A stretch of DNA of 64,000 nucleotides, taken from assembly GCF_025452095.1 (NCBI RefSeq), contig NZ_CP104877.1:1612001-1676000 (forward strand), written 5' to 3'. Positions within the stretch are counted from its first letter, which is position 1. Each line of letters starts with the position of its first letter. The notes under the pieces were generated by a model, which worked only from the letters and a program-made list of their open reading frames with translations, was not told the DNA's origin and made no database searches. Of the stretch, positions 57,267-64,000 are shown in pieces. This DNA is from Paenarthrobacter sp. JL.01a. GTDB lineage: Bacteria > Actinomycetota > Actinomycetes > Actinomycetales > Micrococcaceae. Position numbers and translations under genes: made by a program.

Positions 57267-58202
57267 ATGTCGCATTCCCGGGACGCCCGGAACTCCAAGC
57301 ATGCCCGGCCGGTCATCGCCGTCGTGGGGCCCACAGGTTCAGGCAAGTCGGATCTTGGCGTCAATCTTGCCGCGGCCCTCGACGGAGAAGTGATCAACGC
57401 CGATGCCCTGCAGTTCTACAGGGGCATGGACATCGGAACCGCGAAGATCAGCATGGAGGAGCGCAAGGGCATTCCACATCATCTCCTGGATACCCTCGAC
57501 GTGACTGAGGAGGCCAGCGTGGCTGACTTCCAGGCCGAATGCCGCGCAGCCATTGGCGATGTCCACTCCCGCGGGAAGCGTGCCATCGTGGTGGGCGGAT
57601 CGGGGCTTTATGTGCGCGCTGCACTGGATATCCTCGAGTTTCCGGGCACGGATCCCGCTTTGAGGCAGAGCCTCGAGCAGGAGTACGAAACACAGGGACT
57701 TGCTCCATTGAGGGCCCGGCTGGAGGAAACGGATCCCGTATCGGCCGCACGTCTTGGCGACGCGCGAAGGGTAATCCGCGCCCTTGAGGTTTTCGGACTC
57801 ACGGGTCGCCCGTTCAGCTCCTTCATGCCCCAGCGCGAGTATTACCAGCCCGCCGTCCAGATCGGCTTGTCCGTGGACCGTGAAGAACTCAGGGAGCGCC
57901 TTGCCCGCCGCGTGCACCGGATGGTGGAGGCAGGCCTTGCCGAAGAGGTTCAGCGCCTCGACGCCCAGGGGTTGCGAAAGGGAAAGACGGCGTCGCGGGC
58001 CTTGGGCTATGCGCAGTTCCTCCGGGTCCTGGATGGCGACATGGACGTGCCGGAGGCAGTAGAGGAAACCATCGTCTCGACCAGGCAGTTTGCCCGCCGC
58101 CAGCTCACCTGGTTCCGCGCTGATCCGCGGATTTCCTGGCTGGACTGGACGGACCCGGACATCGTCTCCAAGGCAGTGTCGTTGGTTGGCGCCCACGGCT
58201 AG
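57267..58202 (+). CDS. miaA: tRNA dimethylallyltransferase MiaA
   Basis: A 311-residue prenyltransferase that adds dimethylallyl to A37. P-loop [13 protein letters not shown] (~19-31), [15 protein letters not shown] (~45-59), [11 protein letters not shown] (~109) and the C-terminal [15 protein letters not shown] region. Its prenyl donor comes from the MEP pathway started at dxr. Forms an operon with miaB; dapF follows after 46 bp. Confidence 0.96.
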   Translation: MSHSRDARNSKHARPVIAVVGPTGSGKSDLGVNLAAALDGEVINADALQFYRGMDIGTAKISMEERKGIPHHLLDTLDVTEEASVADFQAECRAAIGDVHSRGKRAIVVGGSGLYVRAALDILEFPGTDPALRQSLEQEYETQGLAPLRARLEETDPVSAARLGDARRVIRALEVFGLTGRPFSSFMPQREYYQPAVQIGLSVDREELRERLARRVHRMVEAGLAEEVQRLDAQGLRKGKTASRALGYAQFLRVLDGDMDVPEAVEETIVSTRQFARRQLTWFRADPRISWLDWTDPDIVSKAVSLVGAHG

Positions 58203-58248
58203 CTTGGCAATTTCTGGCCGAACAGGCGTGGAAGGTAGCCTTGATTCC

Positions 58249-59217
58249 ATGGATGCAAACGCCGCAGTTCCCACCCGCCAGCCCGCTGCTGCCGAGACCA
58301 CCAATGCCACATCAAGCCTGGCCGGATTGGCGTTTTCCAAGGGGCATGGAACCGGCAATGACTTTGTCCTGATTGCCGATCCCGGGGACGCACACGAAAT
58401 CACTGCCGAGCAGGTTGCCCAACTGTGCAACCGCCACACCGGCATCGGCGGCGACGGCCTCATCCGAGCCGTTCCTTCCCGGTTCCTCCCGGAAGGCCGG
58501 GCGTTGTTGGAGGTGGATTCCGCAGCAGAGTGGTTCATGGACTACCGCAACGGCGATGGCTCCCTGTCAGAGATGTGTGGCAATGGCGTGCGGGTCTTTG
58601 TCCACTTCCTCAGCGAACAGGGCCTGGTGGACCTTGGCCCGGGTGAAATCCTGACGATCGGCACCCGTGGAGGTGTCAAGAAGGTGGTTCGAACGGCCAA
58701 CGGGTACGCCGTGGACATGGGTCCCTGGGAGTTCATCTTCCCTGACGAGGCAACGAGCAAGGCGATGGACGCCCTGGTCAGCGCCGACGGCCTCGAAGTG
58801 GCCCGTCCCGGCCTCTCAGTCAGCATGGGCAACCCGCACACGGTTGTTGCCTTGGCTGAACTCAGCGAGCTCTCGGCTACACAGCTGTTCAAAGCACCCG
58901 TGGTCGATCCCAAACCGGCCAATGGCACGAATGTTGAATTCGTCGTCCCCGCCGAACCGCTGGTGGAGGACGGAGTGGGAACCATCACCATGCGCGTGCA
59001 TGAGCGCGGCGTGGGGGAGACCCAATCCTGCGGCACCGGAGCCTGTGCAGCGGCAGTGGCGATCCGCCACTGGGCGGGCAGCACCGCTCCCAACGATTGG
59101 CATGTAAACGTGCCTGGCGGCGTCGTCGATGTGAAATTCTTCCCCGGCGCAGGCGGCCGCGAGCACGTAGAGCTCAGTGGCCCTGCCGTCATTGTGGCTA
59201 GCGGGACGCTTTCCTGA
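58249..59217 (+). CDS. dapF: Diaminopimelate epimerase
   Basis: A 322-residue PLP-independent racemase that makes meso-diaminopimelate. Seen: FSKGHGTGNDFVLI (~29-42), RHTGIGGDGLI, the first catalytic cysteine in SEMCGNGVRVF (~105) and the second in TQSCGTGACAAAVA (~261). ATG at 58249; the N-terminal ~28 residues form a variable Ala/Thr-rich extension. Overlaps the convergent methyltransferase gene by 20 nt. Confidence 0.95.
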   Translation: MDANAAVPTRQPAAAETTNATSSLAGLAFSKGHGTGNDFVLIADPGDAHEITAEQVAQLCNRHTGIGGDGLIRAVPSRFLPEGRALLEVDSAAEWFMDYRNGDGSLSEMCGNGVRVFVHFLSEQGLVDLGPGEILTIGTRGGVKKVVRTANGYAVDMGPWEFIFPDEATSKAMDALVSADGLEVARPGLSVSMGNPHTVVALAELSELSATQLFKAPVVDPKPANGTNVEFVVPAEPLVEDGVGTITMRVHERGVGETQSCGTGACAAAVAIRHWAGSTAPNDWHVNVPGGVVDVKFFPGAGGREHVELSGPAVIVASGTLS

Positions 59218-59812
59218 CGCGAAGGATCCTAAAGGACTTGGAGGTGCTCTCACGGGACACCGTGAACGACTCGTCCAATTCAGCTGCCAGCCAACGCTGC
59301 AGGGAGTCCGAACCCAGGTTCTTTTGAACCACCAGCCACGCGTTCCCGCCGGGAGCGAGCCGGGGCAGCCAGGTGAGCAGCAGGGAGTGCAGCTCGTCCT
59401 TGCCGATGCGGATCGGGGGATTGGACCAGATAGTGTCGAACTCGACGGCGGGGTCCACCTCCTGCGGCAAGCTTGCCGTTACGTTGTCCAGGCCCAGTGC
59501 GGCCGCATTCTCGTTGGTCAGCACCACGCAGCGCTCGTTGACATCCACGGCGTAGACACGGGCATTGGCTGCCTTCAGCCCGAGCGTCAGGGCAATAGGA
59601 CCCCAACCGCAGCCGATGTCCAAAAGGTTGCCACGGGGCGACGGGGGCGGGACATCCGACAGGAGGATCGCCGTACCCTTGTCGATACCGTCGGGACTGA
59701 AGATTCCTGAGGAGGTCTGCAGGTGGCGCGTAGCACCGGCGAGCTCCACCGTGAGCGGCTTGCGGGTGAACGGTCCAGCCGGTTGGGCGGTGAAATAGTG
59801 TGCAGACTCCAT
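59198..59812 (-). CDS. RsmC-type class I methyltransferase
   Basis: A 204-residue SAM methyltransferase: HYFTAQPAGPFTRKPLTVEL (~5-24), motif I LLDIGCGWGPIALTLG (~63-78), VYAVDVNERC and the catalytic TIWSNPPIRIGKDEL (~126-140; NPPI/F motif of rRNA guanine N2 methylases). Members of this small group methylate 16S rRNA G1207 in other bacteria; target here not proven. Start at ATG 59812; a longer frame to 60034 is rejected as it enters the hflX leader. Confidence 0.88.
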   Translation of the reverse strand: MESAHYFTAQPAGPFTRKPLTVELAGATRHLQTSSGIFSPDGIDKGTAILLSDVPPPSPRGNLLDIGCGWGPIALTLGLKAANARVYAVDVNERCVVLTNENAAALGLDNVTASLPQEVDPAVEFDTIWSNPPIRIGKDELHSLLLTWLPRLAPGGNAWLVVQKNLGSDSLQRWLAAELDESFTVSRESTSKSFRILRVRKASR

Positions 59813-60322
59813 AATTTGCCAGATTAGTTGGCTATCGGCGCCTTGGGAAACTGCCTTCGACCGGGGCCCGGTTTGACAGGGCTGATAGTATTTAGTCCAT
59901 GTTCTTGATCTTTGAGTAATTCGCCGAATCCACGCCTGGACTGCAGGCGTTCGACGGCACCGCCCGCGATGCAGGCCCGGCTTGGCTCCAATGCCCGGCT
60001 CACGGCCTTTCCGCCAGGCAGGTCCCACCGGCAACAGTCCGCCTCCACGACTCCGTGGCGCCGGACGCTCAGAAGATCGCTCCCCGCCCTGTTTCCAGGA
60101 TCACATCGCCTGACGGCAGATCCGTGGGGCAGTACCAGGACTTCCGACACGCCGAGGCCTTCCCGCGGATCCACCAGATCACCGACGCCAGAGCCCAGTG
60201 AGCCATCGGCGTCCAGCACACAGGAGACCATTTTGGCCCAAGCCGGTCAGCCCAGCGCGAAGAGCGCCCCATCCAGCAACAAACAGCACTATTCTGGAAT
60301 TGCCGAACAGTCTAAGGAGACC
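59813..60322 (+). promoter_or_regulatory. Long hflX leader region (510 bp, no large gene)
   Basis: I see no convincing protein gene. A TAGTAT -10-like hexamer (59887-59892) lies 6 bp before the ATG of a seven-codon frame at 59899. A TTGACA at 59873 is too close to serve as its -35. One supportable stem is GATCCGTGG (60119-60127) with CCGCGGATC (60163-60171), one wobble; I could not find a clear U-tailed terminator. The hflX frame is open throughout, which is not unusual at this GC content. An SD-like AAGGAG precedes hflX. Confidence 0.5.
59899..59919 (+). CDS. Possible leaderless upstream reading frame in hflX leader
   Basis: ATG TTC TTG ATC TTT GAG TAA would encode MFLIFE. The ATG lies exactly where transcription would begin from the TAGTAT hexamer, so it could be read as a leaderless mRNA, a common mode in actinobacteria. 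Short leader peptides in front of hflX and other ribosome-rescue genes act in antibiotic-induced attenuation in some Gram-positives. Translation is not shown here. Confidence 0.35.
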   Translation: MFLIFE

Positions 60323-61885
60323 ATGACCACCCAGAATCATTCCGGATCCGATTCCGACGCCCAGGACATGAGTCCTGAACAAATCCAGGCCGTCATCGAC
60401 CGGATTCTTTCCAAGGATGTCCCCGCGCACGCATCCGACGACAACGACGCCAATGGCGTGTTCGGCAAGGCACAGGCCATTTCAACCCTGGACCAAGAGC
60501 ACAGCATTTTCGACGGCGACCAGGAAGACCTCGCCGAACGCCGCGCCCTGCGCCGTACCGCAGGACTGTCCACCGAACTCGAAGACGTCACCGAAGTTGA
60601 ATACCGGCAGCTGCGCCTTGAGCGCGTCGTCCTGGCCGGCCTTTGGACAGAAGGCACGTTGGCCGACGCGGAGAACTCCCTGCGTGAACTGGCGGCCCTG
60701 GCAGAAACCGCAGGCTCGGAAGTCCTCGACGGTCTGGTTCAACGCCGCACGAAGCCTGACCCCGGAACGTTCCTCGGCTCCGGCAAGGCACAGGAACTCA
60801 AAGACATCGTCGCCGCCACGGGTGCCGATACCGTCGTCGTAGACACCGAACTGGCCCCGTCCCAGCGACGCGGGCTGGAGGACATTGTCAAGGTCAAGGT
60901 CGTCGACCGGACCACGCTCATCCTGGACATCTTCGCCCAGCACGCCAAGAGTCGCGAAGGCAAGGCCCAGGTGGAGCTCGCCCAGTTGGAATACCTGCTT
61001 CCACGCCTTCGTGGTTGGGGTGAATCCATGTCCCGACAGGCCGGTGGCCAGGTCGGTGGTGCCGGTGCCGGCATGGGCTCACGTGGTCCCGGTGAAACGA
61101 AAATCGAACTGGACCGTCGCCGAATCCGTACGCGCATGGCCAAACTGCGGCGTGAGATCGCCGCGATGAAGCCGGCCCGCGAGACCAAACGTGCCAACCG
61201 CCGTCGTAATGCTGTTCCGTCCGTCGCGATCGCCGGGTACACCAACGCCGGTAAGTCCTCGTTGTTGAACCGCCTGACCGACGCCGGTGTCCTGGTGGAG
61301 AACGCCCTGTTCGCCACGTTGGATCCGACCGTCCGCAAAGCGCAAACCCCCGACGGCATCGGCTACACCTTGGCCGACACCGTGGGTTTCGTGCGTTCCC
61401 TGCCCACCCAACTGGTAGAGGCCTTCCGGTCGACACTGGAGGAAGTGGCTGACGCGGACCTCATTCTTCATGTCGTGGACGCTTCACACCCGGACCCCGA
61501 GGGGCAGATCGCCGCAGTGCGCGCTGTCTTTTCCGAGGTGGATGCACGCAAGGTTCCCGAAATCATCGTCCTGAACAAGGTTGATGTGGCAGACCCCTTC
61601 GTGGTTGAGCGCCTCAAGCAGAAAGAACCCCGTCACGCCGTGGTTTCCACCCGTACGGGCGAGGGAATCGCTGAACTGCTGGAGGACATCAGCCAGTCCA
61701 TTCCGCGCCCGGGTGTGCGGCTTGAGCTGCTGATTCCCTACGATCGCGGCGAGCTGATCAGCAAGCTGCACAGCTCCGATTCGGAAATCCTAAGCATTGA
61801 CCACGAGGAACACGGCACACGCATCGTGGTCATGGTCCGTGAAGGACTGGCAGCCGAACTGGAGTCATTCGTCAGCAATGGTTGA
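60323..61885 (+). CDS. hflX: Ribosome-splitting GTPase HflX
   Basis: A 520-residue GTPase that rescues stalled 70S ribosomes and in mycobacteria adds macrolide/lincosamide tolerance. N-terminal ~95-residue polar extension, then the HflX domain (LVQRRTKPDPGTFLGSGKAQ in part, ~145-165; RRGLEDIVKVKVVDRTTLIL), a coiled region with GPGETKIELDRRRI, G1 GYTNAGKSSLLN (~305-316), G3 DTVGFVRSLPT and G4 NKVD. ATG at 60323 with AAGGAG. Overlaps dinG by 8 nt. Confidence 0.95.
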   Translation: MTTQNHSGSDSDAQDMSPEQIQAVIDRILSKDVPAHASDDNDANGVFGKAQAISTLDQEHSIFDGDQEDLAERRALRRTAGLSTELEDVTEVEYRQLRLERVVLAGLWTEGTLADAENSLRELAALAETAGSEVLDGLVQRRTKPDPGTFLGSGKAQELKDIVAATGADTVVVDTELAPSQRRGLEDIVKVKVVDRTTLILDIFAQHAKSREGKAQVELAQLEYLLPRLRGWGESMSRQAGGQVGGAGAGMGSRGPGETKIELDRRRIRTRMAKLRREIAAMKPARETKRANRRRNAVPSVAIAGYTNAGKSSLLNRLTDAGVLVENALFATLDPTVRKAQTPDGIGYTLADTVGFVRSLPTQLVEAFRSTLEEVADADLILHVVDASHPDPEGQIAAVRAVFSEVDARKVPEIIVLNKVDVADPFVVERLKQKEPRHAVVSTRTGEGIAELLEDISQSIPRPGVRLELLIPYDRGELISKLHSSDSEILSIDHEEHGTRIVVMVREGLAAELESFVSNG

Positions 61886-63938
61886 GAAGGTGGCGGCGGA
61901 CGCCGTCGAGTCGGTGGGGGAGAAGACCACCCTCGAACTGTTGGACCGGGCTGTGGCCGGCATGGGCGGGCAAAGCCGTGCCGGCCAGCACGAAATGGCC
62001 AAGCACGTAACCCGGGCCATCGAAAACGGGGAGCATCTGCTGGTCCAGGCGGGAACGGGAACAGGTAAGTCTCTGGCTTACCTGATTCCGTTGATCGCAC
62101 ATTCCATGGACAGCGACAAACCGACGCTCGTGTCCACCGCCACCTTGGCTCTCCAGACCCAGATTGTCGGCAGGGACCTGCCGCGGTTGCTGGAGACCAT
62201 CAACCCCGCACTCGAGCGGCCGGTCAACGTGGCGCTCGTGAAGGGCCGTGCCAACTACGTCTGCCTGCAGAAGCTCGAGGGTGGCTTTCCCAGTGAAGAG
62301 CCGTCGGAAGGCCAACTGTTCTCCCTGGGCGAGGACACCAGTGTTCCGCACTTCGCGGCGTCCATGGGAGGACCGCAATCACAGCTTGGCAAGGAAGTAG
62401 TCCGCCTTCGTGAATGGGCTGAGAAGACTGCCACGGGCGACCGCGATGAACTGATGCCCGGCGTCACGGACCGGGCCTGGCGACAGGTGTCTGTGACGTC
62501 CATGGAGTGCCTGGGGGCCCAGAAATGCCCACTCGCGGAGGAGTGCTTCAGCGAGCTGGCCCGGGCCCGGGCCGCTGAGGCCGACGTCGTTGTCACCAAC
62601 CACGCCATGCTTGCCGTCAGCGCCTTCGAGGGCTTGGCCGTCCTGCCTGAATACGATGTCGTGGTGGTTGACGAAGCCCACGAACTGCAGGACCGCGTGA
62701 CCGGTGCGGTGTCAGGGCAGTTGTCAGTGGCCATGGTCCATGCGGCTGCCTCCAGTGCACGGAAACACACGGCCATTACGGTCGATGCCCTCAACGCAGC
62801 TGCCGATCGCCTTGATATGGCCATCGCCGGGGTCCCGAACGGCCTGTTGCCCAACGGACTGAACGACGAACAGCTCGACTGCCTGGACCAACTGCGCGAT
62901 GCCACACGTGCTGCTCTGTCCGATTCGAAGACAGATTCCTCGAATGCCGCAGACGGCGGCAGGCAGCTGGCGCGGTCCCGGCTCATGCTCATCCTCGAGC
63001 TGTGCGAGCGGATGCTCGCGGCCAAGGAGAACCGGGAAGTAGTTTGGTTTTCCCGTAACAGCACCTTTGATCCCCAACAGGGATACTCGCAGCCTGACGA
63101 GACCGCGCCGGCGCTGATCAACATCGCCCCGCTGAGCGTCGCCGGCCGGTTGCGCGAAGGCTTGTTCGCCGACCACACGGTGGTGCTGACTTCGGCCACG
63201 CTGGCCATTGGCTCGGCTTTTGAACCCGCCGCCGGGGGTCTTGGCCTGATTGGTGACGGCGCCCCCAGCTGGACAGGTATCGACGTCGGTTCGCCGTTCG
63301 ATTACCCCAAGCAAGGGGTGCTGTACGTAGCGAAGCATCTTCCCAAACCCGGCCGCGGAACATCCCCTGAGGCCCTGGATGAGCTGGAAGACCTGATCCG
63401 GGCATCGGGCGGTGGAGCGCTGTGCCTGTTCTCATCACGGCGGGCATCCGAAGAGGCAGCAGAAGCCATGCGGCTGCGCCTTGATGTGGACATCCTCTGC
63501 CAGGGCGAGTCCACCATGGCGGCCCTGGTCAAGCAGTTCGCCGATGAGCCGGACACATGCCTCTTCGGAACCATGTCCCTGTGGCAGGGAGTGGACGTGC
63601 CAGGCGGTTCATGCCGCCTGGTGGTCATCGACCGGATTCCGTTCCCGCGGCCCGATGACCCCCTCATGACTGCCCGCTCCCGTGCGGTGGCGCAGTCCGG
63701 CGGCAACGGATTCATGGCGGTTTCGGCCACCCACGCTGCCACCCGGCTGGCGCAGGGCGCGGGGCGCCTGATCCGTTCAACGGGGGACAAGGGGGTAGTG
63801 GCCGTCCTGGATTCACGGCTCTCGACAGAACGCTATGGAGGGTTCCTGCGGGCCGCTCTGCCGCCCTTCTGGGCCACGACGGACCGTTCGGTGGTACGCG
63901 GCGTCCTGGAGCGCCTGGGATCCGCCCGGAAGGCCTGA
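61878..63938 (+). CDS. DinG/XPD-type ATP-dependent DNA helicase
   Basis: A 686-residue superfamily 2 helicase. Walker A QAGTGTGKSLAYL (~57-69), iron-sulfur cysteines in YVCLQK and ECLGAQKCPLAEECF, DEAH box VVDEAHEL (~288), and the C-terminal motifs LTSATLAIG, LCLFSSRRA, GTMSLWQGVDVPG and QGAGRLIRS. The four Cys suggest a DinG/XPD cluster. It overlaps hflX by 8 nt; lexA follows convergently, fitting a DNA-repair setting. Confidence 0.92.
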   Translation: MVEKVAADAVESVGEKTTLELLDRAVAGMGGQSRAGQHEMAKHVTRAIENGEHLLVQAGTGTGKSLAYLIPLIAHSMDSDKPTLVSTATLALQTQIVGRDLPRLLETINPALERPVNVALVKGRANYVCLQKLEGGFPSEEPSEGQLFSLGEDTSVPHFAASMGGPQSQLGKEVVRLREWAEKTATGDRDELMPGVTDRAWRQVSVTSMECLGAQKCPLAEECFSELARARAAEADVVVTNHAMLAVSAFEGLAVLPEYDVVVVDEAHELQDRVTGAVSGQLSVAMVHAAASSARKHTAITVDALNAAADRLDMAIAGVPNGLLPNGLNDEQLDCLDQLRDATRAALSDSKTDSSNAADGGRQLARSRLMLILELCERMLAAKENREVVWFSRNSTFDPQQGYSQPDETAPALINIAPLSVAGRLREGLFADHTVVLTSATLAIGSAFEPAAGGLGLIGDGAPSWTGIDVGSPFDYPKQGVLYVAKHLPKPGRGTSPEALDELEDLIRASGGGALCLFSSRRASEEAAEAMRLRLDVDILCQGESTMAALVKQFADEPDTCLFGTMSLWQGVDVPGGSCRLVVIDRIPFPRPDDPLMTARSRAVAQSGGNGFMAVSATHAATRLAQGAGRLIRSTGDKGVVAVLDSRLSTERYGGFLRAALPPFWATTDRSVVRGVLERLGSARKA

Positions 63939-63942
63939 GAGG

Positions 63943-64000
63943 CTAGATGGAGCGAAGTACGGACACGACCTTGCCCATGATGGTTGCCTGGTCGCCGAGG
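63943..64000 (-). CDS. lexA: LexA repressor (C-terminal end only)
   Basis: The last 18 codons of a minus-strand gene that continues beyond the right edge: LGDQATIMGKVVSVLRSI then TAG. The GDQATIMGKVV...VLR ending is the conserved C-terminus of LexA. Its position next to dinG and hflX and near recA and its SOS box agrees. It would be the repressor for the two SOS boxes described here. Confidence 0.85.
   Translation of the reverse strand, partial: LGDQATIMGKVVSVLRSI

Noticed and set aside
59912-60322. N-terminal extension of HflX through the leader
   Set aside because: The 137-codon extension is Ser/Pro/Arg-rich without HflX similarity; ATG 60323 has a good AAGGAG box.

Overview
The window is a stretch of high-GC actinobacterial chromosome. 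Gene content and order (dxr / site-2 protease / ispG / GNAT; rimP-nusA-ylxR-infB-rbfA-truB-ribF-rpsO-pnp; dapB...dapA-rnj-ftsK-pgsA-cinA-clgR; DUF3046-recA-recX-miaB-miaA-dapF-hflX-dinG-lexA), frequent GTG starts and 1-4 nt gene overlaps point to Micrococcaceae, most likely Arthrobacter or Paenarthrobacter. The genus is an inference from gene order and protein style; no search was run. I see no tRNA, rRNA, insertion sequence, prophage or CRISPR array.

Layout. 1-3730: a carbohydrate ABC importer (two permeases and a Tat-type lipoprotein binding protein) divergent from a LacI-type regulator, with matching palindromic operators between them. 3722-5182: a lipase-maturation-factor-like membrane protein. 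5282-10244: isoprenoid (MEP) genes dxr and ispG around a site-2 protease, a YciI-like protein and an acetyltransferase. 10321-13659: a lipoprotein, a compact ABC exporter operon carrying its own TetR gene, and a small helix-hairpin-helix protein. 13879-19449: proS, a TSUP exporter, an antibiotic-kinase-like protein, a VIT1-type metal transporter and a DUF4439 protein.

19555-34198 is a long translation and RNA block: rimP, nusA, ylxR, infB, rbfA, truB, ribF, rpsO, pnp and an M16 peptidase, interrupted by a deaminase and an aminotransferase. 34288-42654 is a molybdenum cofactor island (moaD, moaA, moeA, moaC, mog, moaE) with an overlapping two-component system and a membrane-anchored molybdopterin oxidoreductase in the middle. 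42706-51273 holds dapB, dapA, RNase J and ftsK, interrupted by a DUF418-like membrane protein and a small SOS-boxed protein. 51313-64000 holds pgsA, cinA, clgR, a MarR regulator, DUF3046, recA, recX, miaB, miaA, dapF, hflX, dinG and the 3' end of lexA.

Most of the window is ordinary core chromosome. I found no large undescribed system. The points worth a second look are regulatory: a strong LexA-type box in front of an orphan protein that resembles the N-terminus of DUF222 proteins; a 510-bp hflX leader that opens with an apparently leaderless seven-codon reading frame; a perfect 42-bp palindrome at the ftsK start; a 31-bp stem palindrome between rbfA and a deaminase; a recA-recX hairpin; a pnp hairpin covering its ribosome binding site; and the two-component system fused by overlap to a molybdoenzyme.
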